From an uncultured Pelagibacteraceae bacterium (GTDB taxonomy: Bacteria; Pseudomonadota; Alphaproteobacteria; Pelagibacterales; Pelagibacteraceae), in assembly GCA_902530215.1 (NCBI GenBank), contig CABZZR010000002.1, positions 72,001 to 130,460 of the forward strand: 58,460 nucleotides of DNA, read 5' to 3'. The stretch's first letter is position 1. Every line of letters starts with the position of its first letter. Position numbers and translations under genes: made by a program. Of this stretch, positions 26,682 to 35,779 are shown piece by piece. The notes under the pieces are model-generated. The model searched no databases. It had not been told where the DNA came from and worked only from the letters and a program-made list of their open reading frames with translations.

Positions 26682-28421
26682 ATGACAAATAAAGAAGTAT
26701 TTAAAAGATTATTTAACACTAAAATTAAAAAGCATTTTAAAAAATTATTTTTTGCACTAATTTTATCTGTTATTGTAGCTGCAAGTACCTCGGCTACTGC
26801 TTGGCTACTTGATCCTGCTGTAAAGAAAATTTTTATAGACAAGAGTCAAACAATGCTTTTTTTAATTCCATTAGGAATTATTTTGGCATTCGCTTCTAAA
26901 GGTATTTCCTTATATTTGGCACGTTCGACAACAATTAAAGTTGGGTATTCAATTACTAAAGAACTCCAACAAGATATGACGCAAACTATTTTAAAATCAG
27001 ATACCTTTAGGTTGGAAGACAAACATTCTGCAAAATTTATTTCTAATTTTTTATTTGACACAACGTTACTAAGAGATTTGGTAAGTTTTTCGTTGCTCAA
27101 CTTGATGAAAGATAGTCTTACCTTAATTGCTCTTTTAGGTTTAATGTTTTATCAAAATTGGAAGCTTGCTATTTTTGCTTTATTAATGATTCCATTTGCA
27201 GCAATAATTGCTCGAAGACTTGGCAGGAGAATGAACAAGGCATCGGCACAAGCCCAGGAAAAATCTGGAAATCTTTCTAAATTCTTGTCAGAAATTTTAA
27301 AGAACTCAAAAATAATAAAGATTTATCAAAAAGAAGATTTTGAGTTCCAAAGAACTTACAAAGCTATTTCAGAAATGATTAACAAATTAACTAAAATAGC
27401 AATTATCACAATTCAAGCCACACCTATTATGGAAGTTCTAACAGGATTTATTATAGCTGGATTTATTTATTATTCAGGAATTATGGTTAGTAGAGGAGAG
27501 ATAGAAATTAATAATTTTTTTTCTTTTTTAGCTGCTATGATGCTTGCTTATCAACCTGTCAGATCTCTAGCATCAATTAATATTGGGATAAATTTAGGTT
27601 TAGCTGCAGCTAAGAGAATCTTCGAAATTTTAGATGTAGAAATAACCATTAAAGATAAGGCAAATGCAAAAAAATTAAATTTGAATGGTGGAAATATTAA
27701 CTTTAAAAATGTTTATTTTTCTTACCCTGAAACAAAAGAACAAGCTGTAAAAAATATAAATTTAAATGTAAAGGGTGGCTCTTTGACTGCGCTAGTGGGG
27801 CATAGCGGTGCTGGGAAAAGTACAATCTTTAATCTTTTGCCAAGATTTTATAATTTAAATAAAGGACAAATATTTATTGATGATCAAGATATTTCAGAAG
27901 TTTCTATCAATTCATTAAGAAAAAATATCGCTCTGGTAAGTCAGGATATAATATTATTTGATGATACAATTGGTGCAAATATATCTTATGCTAATCCAAA
28001 TGCATCAAGTGAAGATATAATTAATGCAGCTAAATTTGCTGCCGCTCACGAATTTATAACCGCATTACCAAGTAAATATGAAACTGTTATAGGAGAAAAT
28101 GGTGTAAAATTATCTGGGGGACAAAAACAAAGAATTTCAATAGCAAGAGCTATATTAAAAGACTCGCCAATAATTTTACTTGATGAAGCAACTTCTTCTC
28201 TTGATGCTGAATCGGAAAGACAGGTGCAGAATGCAATTATGAACCTTACTAAAAATAAAACTACATTAGTAATAGCACACAGGCTATCAACCATAATGAA
28301 AGCAGACAAAATTTTTGTTCTTAAGGGAGGAGAAATAGTTGATGAGGGAAAACATGCAGAATTATTAAATTCTTCAAATATTTATAAAAATCTCTATAAT
28401 AAACAAATTGAAACAGTTTAA
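26682..28421 (+). CDS. msbA: MsbA-like ABC transporter (lipid A flippase type)
   Basis: A 579-residue fused exporter: an N-terminal six-helix membrane domain (residues about 20-310) and a C-terminal ATPase domain. Walker A is VGHSGAGKSTIFNLL, the signature LSGGQKQRISIARAI, Walker B IILLDEATSSLD and the H-loop VIAHRLST. Half-size exporters of this kind include multidrug pumps. Its place directly before waaA, lpxK and lpxL favours transport of the lipid A core across the inner membrane. Its stop codon overlaps the waaA start as TAATG. Confidence 0.85.
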   Translation: MTNKEVFKRLFNTKIKKHFKKLFFALILSVIVAASTSATAWLLDPAVKKIFIDKSQTMLFLIPLGIILAFASKGISLYLARSTTIKVGYSITKELQQDMTQTILKSDTFRLEDKHSAKFISNFLFDTTLLRDLVSFSLLNLMKDSLTLIALLGLMFYQNWKLAIFALLMIPFAAIIARRLGRRMNKASAQAQEKSGNLSKFLSEILKNSKIIKIYQKEDFEFQRTYKAISEMINKLTKIAIITIQATPIMEVLTGFIIAGFIYYSGIMVSRGEIEINNFFSFLAAMMLAYQPVRSLASINIGINLGLAAAKRIFEILDVEITIKDKANAKKLNLNGGNINFKNVYFSYPETKEQAVKNINLNVKGGSLTALVGHSGAGKSTIFNLLPRFYNLNKGQIFIDDQDISEVSINSLRKNIALVSQDIILFDDTIGANISYANPNASSEDIINAAKFAAAHEFITALPSKYETVIGENGVKLSGGQKQRISIARAILKDSPIILLDEATSSLDAESERQVQNAIMNLTKNKTTLVIAHRLSTIMKADKIFVLKGGEIVDEGKHAELLNSSNIYKNLYNKQIETV

Positions 28422-29677
28422 TGTTGTTTTTAATATATCGACTCATTACAAATTTAATTTTTCCTCTTTCTAGTATTTATCTTAAATTTAGAATTTTGCG
28501 TAAAAAAGAACATGCAATTAGGTACAAAGAAAAACTATGTATAACAGAAACTTTACGAAATAGTGGAAAATTAGTATGGATACACTCTGCAAGCGTTGGC
28601 GAGTCACTAAGTGTATTGCCTTTAATAGAAGAATTGGAAAATAATAAAAATATAAATACAATTCTTATTACCACAATAACTTTAAGCTCATCAGACGTTA
28701 TAGAAAAAAAAATTAAAAACAAAAGTAAAATAGTTCACCAATTTCTACCCTTAGATTTTCCCATTATTGTTAAAAAGTTTATTAAGCATTGGTCTCCGAA
28801 TATTGCAATATTTATTGAATCAGAGATTTGGCCAAATTTAATTGAAGAAATAAAAAAAAATAAAATACCTTTGATGTTAATGAATGCAAGAATTAGCGAG
28901 AAATCTTTTAACCGATGGAAATATATAAAAGGTCTGGCTAAAAAAATATTTGGTTCATTTGATTTATGTTTAGCATCAAATAAAGAGACCGAAAACTTTT
29001 TAATTGAGTTAGGTGCCAAAAAAATTAAAAATATTGGTAATTTAAAATTTTCTAACACCAATATTAAAGATGATATTGCTGTCGAAGATGGGAAATTTAG
29101 TAATTTTTTAAATAAAAAAACAATATGGTGCGTTGCTAGCACTCATGAAAATGAAGAGCTGATATGCGCCAAAGCACACCAAGAAATAAAGAAAACTATA
29201 CCAAATATTTTTACTGTTATAATTCCAAGACATGTTTCAAGGGTTCAATCAATTAAAAATCAAATACTTAGTTTAAATCTTAAAGTTGAAAGTCTTAGCA
29301 ATTTTTCTTTTACTTCCGAAGTTGATATTCTTATTGTTGATAGCTTCGGTAATAACAATAAATTTTATAGCTTATCTAATATAGTTTTCTTAGGAGGTTC
29401 ATTAATTAAACATGGAGGACAAAACCCACTGGAACCTGCAAGATTAGGTTGCAATGTAATACATGGGCCATTCATAAATAACTTTTATGAAATTTATGAA
29501 TATTTGAATAAATTAGAAATAAGTCAAAAAATAAATAATCAAGATGAAATTTCTAGTTATGTTCTAAAAAATATTAAAAAAGATAAAGTGTCCAATGAAA
29601 AAACAAAAAAAATCAATCTACATGGAGAAAACATATTGAAATTGCATGTTAATGAAATAAATAGTTACTTAAACTAA
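28421..29677 (+). CDS. waaA: 3-deoxy-D-manno-octulosonic acid transferase
   Basis: Transfers Kdo from CMP-Kdo to the lipid A precursor (GT30 family). The 418-residue protein has an N-terminal membrane-associated segment, WIHSASVGESLSVLPL, IFIESEIWPNLIEE, LMNARISEKSF, the later CVASTHENEELI and the C-terminal FLGGSLIKHGGQNPLEPARLG, here cited as GGSLIKHGGQNPLEPARLG. The start ATG overlaps the previous stop codon (TAATG) and lpxK follows after 1 base. The donor is made by KdsB elsewhere in the window. Confidence 0.95.
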   Translation: MLFLIYRLITNLIFPLSSIYLKFRILRKKEHAIRYKEKLCITETLRNSGKLVWIHSASVGESLSVLPLIEELENNKNINTILITTITLSSSDVIEKKIKNKSKIVHQFLPLDFPIIVKKFIKHWSPNIAIFIESEIWPNLIEEIKKNKIPLMLMNARISEKSFNRWKYIKGLAKKIFGSFDLCLASNKETENFLIELGAKKIKNIGNLKFSNTNIKDDIAVEDGKFSNFLNKKTIWCVASTHENEELICAKAHQEIKKTIPNIFTVIIPRHVSRVQSIKNQILSLNLKVESLSNFSFTSEVDILIVDSFGNNNKFYSLSNIVFLGGSLIKHGGQNPLEPARLGCNVIHGPFINNFYEIYEYLNKLEISQKINNQDEISSYVLKNIKKDKVSNEKTKKINLHGENILKLHVNEINSYLN

Positions 29678-29678
29678 A

Positions 29679-30611
29679 ATGATAAAGATATTAAAACCAA
29701 AATTTTGGGATAGAAAAAATAATATTTTTATACCTATATTATTTCTACCAATTAGTTTTATAATTCAAATACTGTTTGTATTAAAAAAAATTTTCAATAC
29801 AAAGGAAAAGTTTCAAATTCCAATTATTTGTGTAGGAAATATTTATATCGGGGGTACTGGCAAAACTCCTATATCTATAGAGTTGCTAAAACTACTTAAA
29901 AAAATTTATAAAAAACCAGTATTTATCAAAAAAAATTACCCTGACCAAATTGATGAGTTTTTACTGCTTAAACAATACGGTCCAGTTTATAAGGAGGACA
30001 GTAGATCAACTGCAATTAAAAATGCTGTTAAAGATGGAGCAAAAATTGCAATATTAGATGATGGTTTCCAGGATTTATCAATACACAAAAACGTAAATAT
30101 TATTTGCTTCAATGAAAAACAGTGGATAGGAAATGGTTTTACAATTCCATCTGGCCCACTAAGAGAAAAACTAACTGCTCTAAAAATGGTTAATTGTGTA
30201 GTTATTAACGGCAAAAGAGATCTTGATAGAGAAAATTACATATTAAATATTAATGATAAAATTAAAATTTTTTATGTAAATTACATAGCAGATAAAATTA
30301 ACAGATATAAAAGAAAAAAAATTATATCTTTTGCAGGAATCGGTAATCCAGAAAATTTTTTTAATTTATTAAAAAAAAACAAACTTAACGTAATTGAGGA
30401 ATTTAGCTTTGCTGATCATTATAAATATACAGATAGAGATTTAGATAAACTTCTTTTAAGTTGTAAGCAAAAAAATGCTATGCTTTTAACCACTGAAAAA
30501 GACCATTTGAGATTACCTAAAAAATACAAAAAAAAAATTAATTTTGTTAAATTAAAAGTAAAAATAATAAATAAAGAAAAATTTATTAAATATATTAAAA
30601 AATTAATATGA
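29679..30611 (+). CDS. lpxK: Tetraacyldisaccharide 4'-kinase
   Basis: Phosphorylates the 4' position of the lipid A disaccharide at the inner membrane. The 310-residue protein has an N-terminal hydrophobic helix and the P-loop in CVGNIYIGGTGKTPISIELL. Also present are AILDDGFQDLSIHKN, IPSGPLREKL and the late TTEKDHLRLP. Its last 4 bases overlap the lpxL start (ATGA). The order waaA-lpxK is standard in alphaproteobacteria. Confidence 0.95.
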   Translation: MIKILKPKFWDRKNNIFIPILFLPISFIIQILFVLKKIFNTKEKFQIPIICVGNIYIGGTGKTPISIELLKLLKKIYKKPVFIKKNYPDQIDEFLLLKQYGPVYKEDSRSTAIKNAVKDGAKIAILDDGFQDLSIHKNVNIICFNEKQWIGNGFTIPSGPLREKLTALKMVNCVVINGKRDLDRENYILNINDKIKIFYVNYIADKINRYKRKKIISFAGIGNPENFFNLLKKNKLNVIEEFSFADHYKYTDRDLDKLLLSCKQKNAMLLTTEKDHLRLPKKYKKKINFVKLKVKIINKEKFIKYIKKLI

Positions 30612-31477
30612 AAATTGTTAAATATTTTTTTGAATTTCTTGTTGTCATTTCTTTGTTTGCTATTTTTAAAATAATAGGTTTAAAAAGAGCTTCATTTTTA
30701 GGTGGTATCCTGGGGCAATATTTTGGTCCAATCTTCAGATCTAAAAAAATTGTGTTTAAAAATATAGAAACAGGCTTGGGGCAAATTCAGGAAGATAAGC
30801 GTAAAGAAATAGTAAATGGGATGTGGAACAATATTGGACGTACTTTTGCTGAATATATTTTTTTAAACAAACTAAATTCTCATAGCAAAAATTTTGTGAA
30901 TTTAAATGGATATAAATACTTAGAGGAAATAAAAAATGATAATACACCCGTAGTATTTGTTTCGGGACATTTTGGTAATTTTGAGTTGATGGCAATGGTC
31001 TTACAAAAATCAGGTGTTAAACTTGCTGCTATTTATAGACCTTTAAATAATTTTTTCTTAAACCCTGTGATGGAGTATTTAAGATTAAAATATATTTGTT
31101 CAAATGAAATTCCTAAAGGAAGATCTGGCACTAGAGAAGTATTAAAAAAAATTAAAGATGGCTTTAGTATAGCTCTTATGGTTGACCAAAGAGTTGGCGA
31201 GGGAATTAAAGCAAACTTTTTTAATAAACCTGCTCTTACGACAACTATCCCCGCACAACTTGCGCTTAAGTATAATTGTAAAATAGTACCTGTATATTTA
31301 GAAAGAAAAGAAAATACAAATTTTGATATGACTATTTACAAACCTCTTGAAATTCAGAAAACCGAAAACTACGAGGATGACATTAAAAATATTACATTAA
31401 AAATAAATAAAAAAATTGAGGAGATGATTCTTTTTAATCCCAAACAGTGGTTGTGGTCTCATAATAGGTGGAAATAA
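30608..31477 (+). CDS. lpxL: Lipid A late acyltransferase (LpxL/LpxM family)
   Basis: Membrane-bound acyltransferase adding a secondary acyl chain to Kdo-lipid A. The 289-residue protein has one N-terminal hydrophobic helix. The catalytic HX4E motif is SGHFGNFELM around residue 119, and ALMVDQRVGEGI and the C-terminal PKQWLWSHNRWK are typical of the family. Whether it acts as LpxL or LpxM cannot be decided. It overlaps lpxK by 4 bases, and its stop codon shares a base with the following nuclease start (TAATG). Confidence 0.9.
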   Translation: MKIVKYFFEFLVVISLFAIFKIIGLKRASFLGGILGQYFGPIFRSKKIVFKNIETGLGQIQEDKRKEIVNGMWNNIGRTFAEYIFLNKLNSHSKNFVNLNGYKYLEEIKNDNTPVVFVSGHFGNFELMAMVLQKSGVKLAAIYRPLNNFFLNPVMEYLRLKYICSNEIPKGRSGTREVLKKIKDGFSIALMVDQRVGEGIKANFFNKPALTTTIPAQLALKYNCKIVPVYLERKENTNFDMTIYKPLEIQKTENYEDDIKNITLKINKKIEEMILFNPKQWLWSHNRWK

Positions 31478-32187
31478 TGAAAGATGTTAGTAGAACTGCA
31501 TGGAATGATTTTATCCAATGCAAAAGATGTTTCTATTTATATAGAAAATTAAAAATCAGACCTATTGGTTCACCGCAGCATGTTATAAATAAAAGAGTGG
31601 ATAATCTATTAAAAGAAGAATTTGATATTTATAGAGAAAAGCAAGAACCTCATCCTATTTTTAAAAAATACAACTTAAATTTTGTGCCGTATAAAATGGA
31701 CAAAAAAAAATTAAGTGATTTTAGAAACAACAGAATAGGCGTAAGGGCAAAATCTAAAAAAACAAATTTTATAATTTACGGATCGATTGATGATCTTTGG
31801 TTAAACAAAGACAACGATGAAGTGGTAATTTTAGACTACAAAGCAACATCAACTAAAGAGGAAATTAACTATGCAACCTCTACAAAGAGTTATCATAAAA
31901 CTAATTTGAGACAACTTGACTTTTATGCTTATTTATTAAAATTAAATAAATTCAAAGTTTTTAAAACAGGATACTGGATACTTTGTAATGCATTTAATAA
32001 AGACCAAAAAACTTTTGAAGGAAAATTAAATTTTAAAATTGATCTTCTATCTTATGATGTACATACAGATTATATAGAAGAAAGCTTAGTAGAGCTCGAA
32101 AAATGCTATAATGGTGAAAAAATCCCACCCATCAATCCATATTGTGATGTTTGTAGATGGCAGAAAGAAACTTCAAATTTAAAATAA
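31477..32187 (+). CDS. PD-(D/E)XK nuclease of Cas4/RecB-like type
   Basis: A 236-residue stand-alone nuclease-like protein. ATG 31477 overlaps the lpxL stop as TAATG; a GTG at 31468 would add three residues. The core motifs appear in order: YGSIDDLW (acidic residue), VILDYKATS (D then xK) and QLDFYAYLL (motif QxxxY). Two cysteine pairs, QCKRC near the N-terminus and YCDVC near the C-terminus, are placed like the iron-sulfur cysteines of Cas4 and AddB-type nucleases. There is no helicase, cas gene or CRISPR array nearby. Its biological role is unknown, and position alone does not prove a role in lipid A synthesis. Confidence 0.7.
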   Translation: MKDVSRTAWNDFIQCKRCFYLYRKLKIRPIGSPQHVINKRVDNLLKEEFDIYREKQEPHPIFKKYNLNFVPYKMDKKKLSDFRNNRIGVRAKSKKTNFIIYGSIDDLWLNKDNDEVVILDYKATSTKEEINYATSTKSYHKTNLRQLDFYAYLLKLNKFKVFKTGYWILCNAFNKDQKTFEGKLNFKIDLLSYDVHTDYIEESLVELEKCYNGEKIPPINPYCDVCRWQKETSNLK

Positions 32188-32191
32188 ATAT

Positions 32192-32395
32192 TTAGCTTTT
32201 TTTTTTATTTAATTCTTCATACCTTGCTTGTGCTTCTTTGGGGGAAAAATAGGCTTCTTGTAATTCTACATTCCAATAAACAAGTTCATCTAAAGGTATT
32301 TTTTTACCTGATACAGCACAAGTTACGTGATCTCCATTTTCTAGAATTTCAAAGCTTCCAGATTTAAATTTTATTTTTGCTTTATTGTTATTCAT
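32192..32395 (-). CDS. DUF2093 family protein
   Basis: A 67-residue protein whose central block GDHVTCAVSGKKIPLDELVYW, cited here as VTCAVSGKKIPLDELVYW, followed by NVELQEAYFSPKEA, matches DUF2093, a small alphaproteobacterial family of unknown function. The family is usually found next to waaA and lpxK, as it almost is here, though on the opposite strand and separated by lpxL and the nuclease. It is divergent from purD with only 31 bases between the two start codons. Confidence 0.85.
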   Translation of the reverse strand: MNNNKAKIKFKSGSFEILENGDHVTCAVSGKKIPLDELVYWNVELQEAYFSPKEAQARYEELNKKKS

Positions 32396-32426
32396 TTATA
32401 ATCAATTTTTGATATAAACATTTTAT

Positions 32427-33689
32427 ATGAATATTGCGATATTAGGAAGTGGCGGACGAGAACATGCTCTATGCTACAAGCTTAAACAATCTCCAAAAAT
32501 AGAGAAAATATACTGCATTCCAGGAAACGCAGGTACGGGATTTGTTGCACTAAATTTAAATATTGATATCTCAAATTTCGAAGAAATATATAAAGCTATA
32601 ACCAAATTACAAATTGATTATGTTATTGTTGGTCCAGAACAACCATTGGTTAATGGAATTGTTGATTTTTTAGAAAATAAAAATATCAAGGTTTTTGGAC
32701 CAAATAAATTTGCATCTAAACTTGAGGGCTCAAAAGCTTTCATGAAAAATCTATGTAAAGAAAATAATATACCTACTGCAAGGTTTGCTACCTTTGATAG
32801 TTTAGAGGGATTAGAAGATTTTATAAATAATAGCAAAGTTCCAATAGTGGTAAAAGCTGACGGTTTAGCTGCTGGCAAAGGAGTTGCAATTTGTCAAACC
32901 AAAAATGATGCAATATTAGAGGCAAAAGAAATTCTAAATGGTAAATTTAAAAGTTCACGAACAGTTGTAATAGAAGAATTTTTAAAAGGAGAAGAATTAA
33001 GTTATTTTATTTTAGTTAACCAGGATGAATATATATTTTTTGGAAGTGCGCAAGATCATAAAAGAGTGGGTGAAGGAGAAACTGGTTTAAATACTGGGGG
33101 TATGGGAGCTTATTCACCTGCTCCAATTTTAAACGAAGCTTTAGAAAACAAAATTAAAAATAAAATTATAGAGCCAACTTTAAAAGGCCTAAAAAAATTA
33201 GGTGGAAGCTACAAAGGTATCTTATATGCTGGTTTGATAATTTGTGAAGGCGAGCCTTTATTAATAGAATATAATATAAGAATGGGTGATCCAGAATGTC
33301 AGGTTATCATGACATTGCTTGAAACAGATCTAATGGAAATTATAGAGTCAGTTGTAAATAATAAAATAAAACAATTAAAAATTAAATGGAGTTCAGAAAA
33401 AAGTATGACTATTGTATTGTGTGCTAATGGATATCCACAAAAATATATAAAAAATAGTGAAATTAAAAATTTAAATAATATTAAACTTAACGATGATGAT
33501 TTTATTTTTCACGCCGGAACATATGAAAAAGATAAAATAATATTTTCACATGGAGGAAGGGTGTTAAATATAACTTCAAGATCAAAAGATTTTAAAACAT
33601 CAAAAAACAGAATTCTTAATATTTTAGAAAAAATTGATTGGAAAGACGGATTTTATAGAAAAGATATTGGATGGAGACTAAAAATCTAA
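32427..33689 (+). CDS. purD: Phosphoribosylamine-glycine ligase
   Basis: ATP-grasp enzyme making glycinamide ribonucleotide in purine synthesis. The 420-residue protein starts MNIAILGSGGREHALCYKL and has IPGNAGTGFVA, VVKADGLAAGKGVAI, NTGGMGAYSPAPI and YNIRMGDPECQV. A TATAAA that could serve as the -10 lies about 10 bases before the start, within the 31-base divergent gap to DUF2093. The rsmD start follows its stop codon directly. Confidence 0.97.
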   Translation: MNIAILGSGGREHALCYKLKQSPKIEKIYCIPGNAGTGFVALNLNIDISNFEEIYKAITKLQIDYVIVGPEQPLVNGIVDFLENKNIKVFGPNKFASKLEGSKAFMKNLCKENNIPTARFATFDSLEGLEDFINNSKVPIVVKADGLAAGKGVAICQTKNDAILEAKEILNGKFKSSRTVVIEEFLKGEELSYFILVNQDEYIFFGSAQDHKRVGEGETGLNTGGMGAYSPAPILNEALENKIKNKIIEPTLKGLKKLGGSYKGILYAGLIICEGEPLLIEYNIRMGDPECQVIMTLLETDLMEIIESVVNNKIKQLKIKWSSEKSMTIVLCANGYPQKYIKNSEIKNLNNIKLNDDDFIFHAGTYEKDKIIFSHGGRVLNITSRSKDFKTSKNRILNILEKIDWKDGFYRKDIGWRLKI

Positions 33690-34247
33690 ATGAGAATTAT
33701 TGCGGGAAATTTGAAAGGACAAACTATATCAAATACACCTGATAAAGAAACACGGCCACCAAAAGATATTGTGAGACAAGGAATTTTCAATGTCCTTGAA
33801 CATTCTAAGAAGCTAAACTTTAACTTAAAAGACTCTAATATTCTTGATCTTTACTCAGGAACGGGATCTTTTGGTTTTGAAGGTTTGTCTCGTGGTGCAA
33901 AAAAAGTGGTTTTTGTCGAAAAAAATTCAAATACACAAAAAATTTTATTAAATAATATAAATAAATTAGATGTTGCATCTCAAATTGAAAATTATGCTCT
34001 AACAGTTGAAAAATTTTTAAAAAAAAAAATTAACATAAAATTTGATTTAATTTTTTGCGATCCTCCGTTTAAGGATCAGAATATAGAGTTAGTAATCGAA
34101 ATGTTAAATAAAGGGCTTTTTATAAATAAGAAAAACGTTTTTGTAATTCATCGTCATAAAAAAAATACAGAAAAATATCCTTTATCATTTAAAATACTTG
34201 ATCAAAAAAATTATGGTAATTCAAAAATAATATTTGGAACGTGCTAG
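33690..34247 (+). CDS. rsmD: 16S rRNA (guanine(966)-N(2))-methyltransferase
   Basis: Methylates G966 of 16S rRNA in the 30S subunit. The 185-residue protein starts MRIIAGNLKGQTI and has TRPPKDIVRQGIFNVL, the SAM motif ILDLYSGTGSFGFEGLSRGA and the catalytic IFCDPPF. It begins at the base after the purD stop and ends at the base before the convergent pgi stop, so there is no spacer on either side. Confidence 0.95.
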   Translation: MRIIAGNLKGQTISNTPDKETRPPKDIVRQGIFNVLEHSKKLNFNLKDSNILDLYSGTGSFGFEGLSRGAKKVVFVEKNSNTQKILLNNINKLDVASQIENYALTVEKFLKKKINIKFDLIFCDPPFKDQNIELVIEMLNKGLFINKKNVFVIHRHKKNTEKYPLSFKILDQKNYGNSKIIFGTC

Positions 34248-35453
34248 TTATAAAATAATTTTTTTTGTTTCCATTTTTATTTTTTCAACTTCAGGCTGAT
34301 CAAAAGGATTTATATTCATGAGCTCTGCAAGTAACATTATCTCTAACATAAAAAAAATGAATAATTCCCCAATGACACTTTCATTTTGTCTTTTTATAAT
34401 TATTGATCTTACGGGAACTCCCTCTTTAAAAAATGTTCTTTCAGTCGCTTTACTTTGAGAATTTAAAATAAAATTATAATTTTTATTTTTTAACTTTAAC
34501 AGACTTTGAGGTAATAGTTTTTTATTAATTTTTATTTTAGATTTTCTATTACTAGAAAAAATTGTAAACATTTCTTTTTTTGGCCCACCCAAATACAATT
34601 GCATTAAACTATGGTGATCTTTTGGACCAATTGAAATCATTGGTAAAATACCTTTTTTTTTCTTTCCCAAACTTTCTGCCATTAATTGTTGATACCAATA
34701 ACAAAAATCTAAAAAAGCACTCATATAATTAATAGCTACGTGCGTTTTATATCCAAGTTTATTAAGAGTAGATATAAAAGCAGCATTATTAACTAACAAG
34801 TTAACAAATTTTTTATTTTTTAAAAAAGTATCGTTCTTGAAAGATTTGGTCTTAAGGCCCGCCAAAACAGAGGGTAGCATTCCGACATCTGTAAGAACTG
34901 AAAATCTTCCGCCTATATTTTTGTCATGACCAACGATGGGGGCAGATAAATTATGGCCTAAATTATAAATTAAGTTGTTTTTCTTTTCACAAATTATAAT
35001 TAAGTTTTTTTTAGTTATTAATCTTTTGACACAATTAAAGTTTAAAATGGTTTCTAAAGTGTTGCCTGACTTAGATATAAGAATTACACAAGTATTTTTT
35101 TTTTTTAATTTTGATAATTGTGAGAGCAATTGTTCATCTAAATTATCTAAAAAAAAAAAATTTTTATTTATATCTTGTTTTAAAAATGAAAAAATTGCTT
35201 TAAATCCAAGAATTGAACCTCCCATTCCAATTAAAACAAAGTTTTTATATTTTTTAAAATTTTTTAATGTTTTGTTTGAATAATCATATTCATAATTTTT
35301 TTTAAAAGATTGAAAAATTTTTATTTCATTTTTTTGATCTTTTTTTTTTAAATTAAAGAGTATTTTAAGTATTTTTTTTTTATTAATAGCAAAATTTTTA
35401 TTGAATCTTTTCGACTTAGGATAATGAAAAGAAATATTTACTTCATTTAACAT
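34248..35453 (-). CDS. pgi: Glucose-6-phosphate isomerase (short form)
   Basis: Interconverts glucose 6-phosphate and fructose 6-phosphate. At 401 residues it is much shorter than the roughly 550-residue E. coli enzyme, closer to the compact form of some bacteria. Recognisable blocks: IGMGGSILGFKAI, ISKSGNTLETI, GGRFSVLTDVGMLP, ISIGPKDHHSLMQLYLGGP and NPFDQPEVEKIK, covering both SIS domains and the catalytic Glu/His/Lys regions. Codon use is extremely A/T-rich, with two homopolymer runs of 12 (bases 35095-35106 and 35149-35160). Its start overlaps the bamF stop (TAATG), so it is the last gene of the ribF-ileS-lspA-bamF-pgi run. Confidence 0.88.
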   Translation of the reverse strand: MLNEVNISFHYPKSKRFNKNFAINKKKILKILFNLKKKDQKNEIKIFQSFKKNYEYDYSNKTLKNFKKYKNFVLIGMGGSILGFKAIFSFLKQDINKNFFFLDNLDEQLLSQLSKLKKKNTCVILISKSGNTLETILNFNCVKRLITKKNLIIICEKKNNLIYNLGHNLSAPIVGHDKNIGGRFSVLTDVGMLPSVLAGLKTKSFKNDTFLKNKKFVNLLVNNAAFISTLNKLGYKTHVAINYMSAFLDFCYWYQQLMAESLGKKKKGILPMISIGPKDHHSLMQLYLGGPKKEMFTIFSSNRKSKIKINKKLLPQSLLKLKNKNYNFILNSQSKATERTFFKEGVPVRSIIIKRQNESVIGELFIFFMLEIMLLAELMNINPFDQPEVEKIKMETKKIIL

Positions 35454-35779
35454 TAATTGTTACCCAAATTTTTTGAGATACTTTTTTCTATTTTTTTTTG
35501 AATTTCTGATGTATCGCTATCTTCATTTTCATTTTTTATTGACAATAAACTTTCAACAATTCTCTCGTCTTCAAATTCTTCATCATCAGTGGGTGGTTTT
35601 GGCATAGGTAATCTTTCAAACTGGGGTGGTAAAATTAAAGGATCTTTCTTTTTAACTAAAAATTCATCGGTTGTTTTTAGTTTCTCTCCTGTTAATGCCC
35701 GCTTTATAGACTGTCCGGTTTCACCGCATGAAGATACAAATAATAATAATATTAAATAATAACCAAAACGTTTAAACAT
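35453..35779 (-). CDS. bamF: Outer-membrane assembly lipoprotein, BamF/DUF3035 family
   Basis: A 108-residue lipoprotein. The signal sequence MFKRFGYYLILLLFVSSC ends in a lipobox (VSSC, Cys18). The following DEFLVKKKDPLILPPQFERLP is characteristic of DUF3035, cited here as DEFLVKKKDPLILPPQF; Caulobacter BamF of this family is part of the beta-barrel assembly machine. An acidic Asp/Glu segment and a Lys-rich end complete it. It overlaps lspA by 8 bases. The lspA-DUF3035 pair is conserved in alphaproteobacteria, and LspA should process this very protein. Confidence 0.82.
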   Translation of the reverse strand: MFKRFGYYLILLLFVSSCGETGQSIKRALTGEKLKTTDEFLVKKKDPLILPPQFERLPMPKPPTDDEEFEDERIVESLLSIKNENEDSDTSEIQKKIEKSISKNLGNN

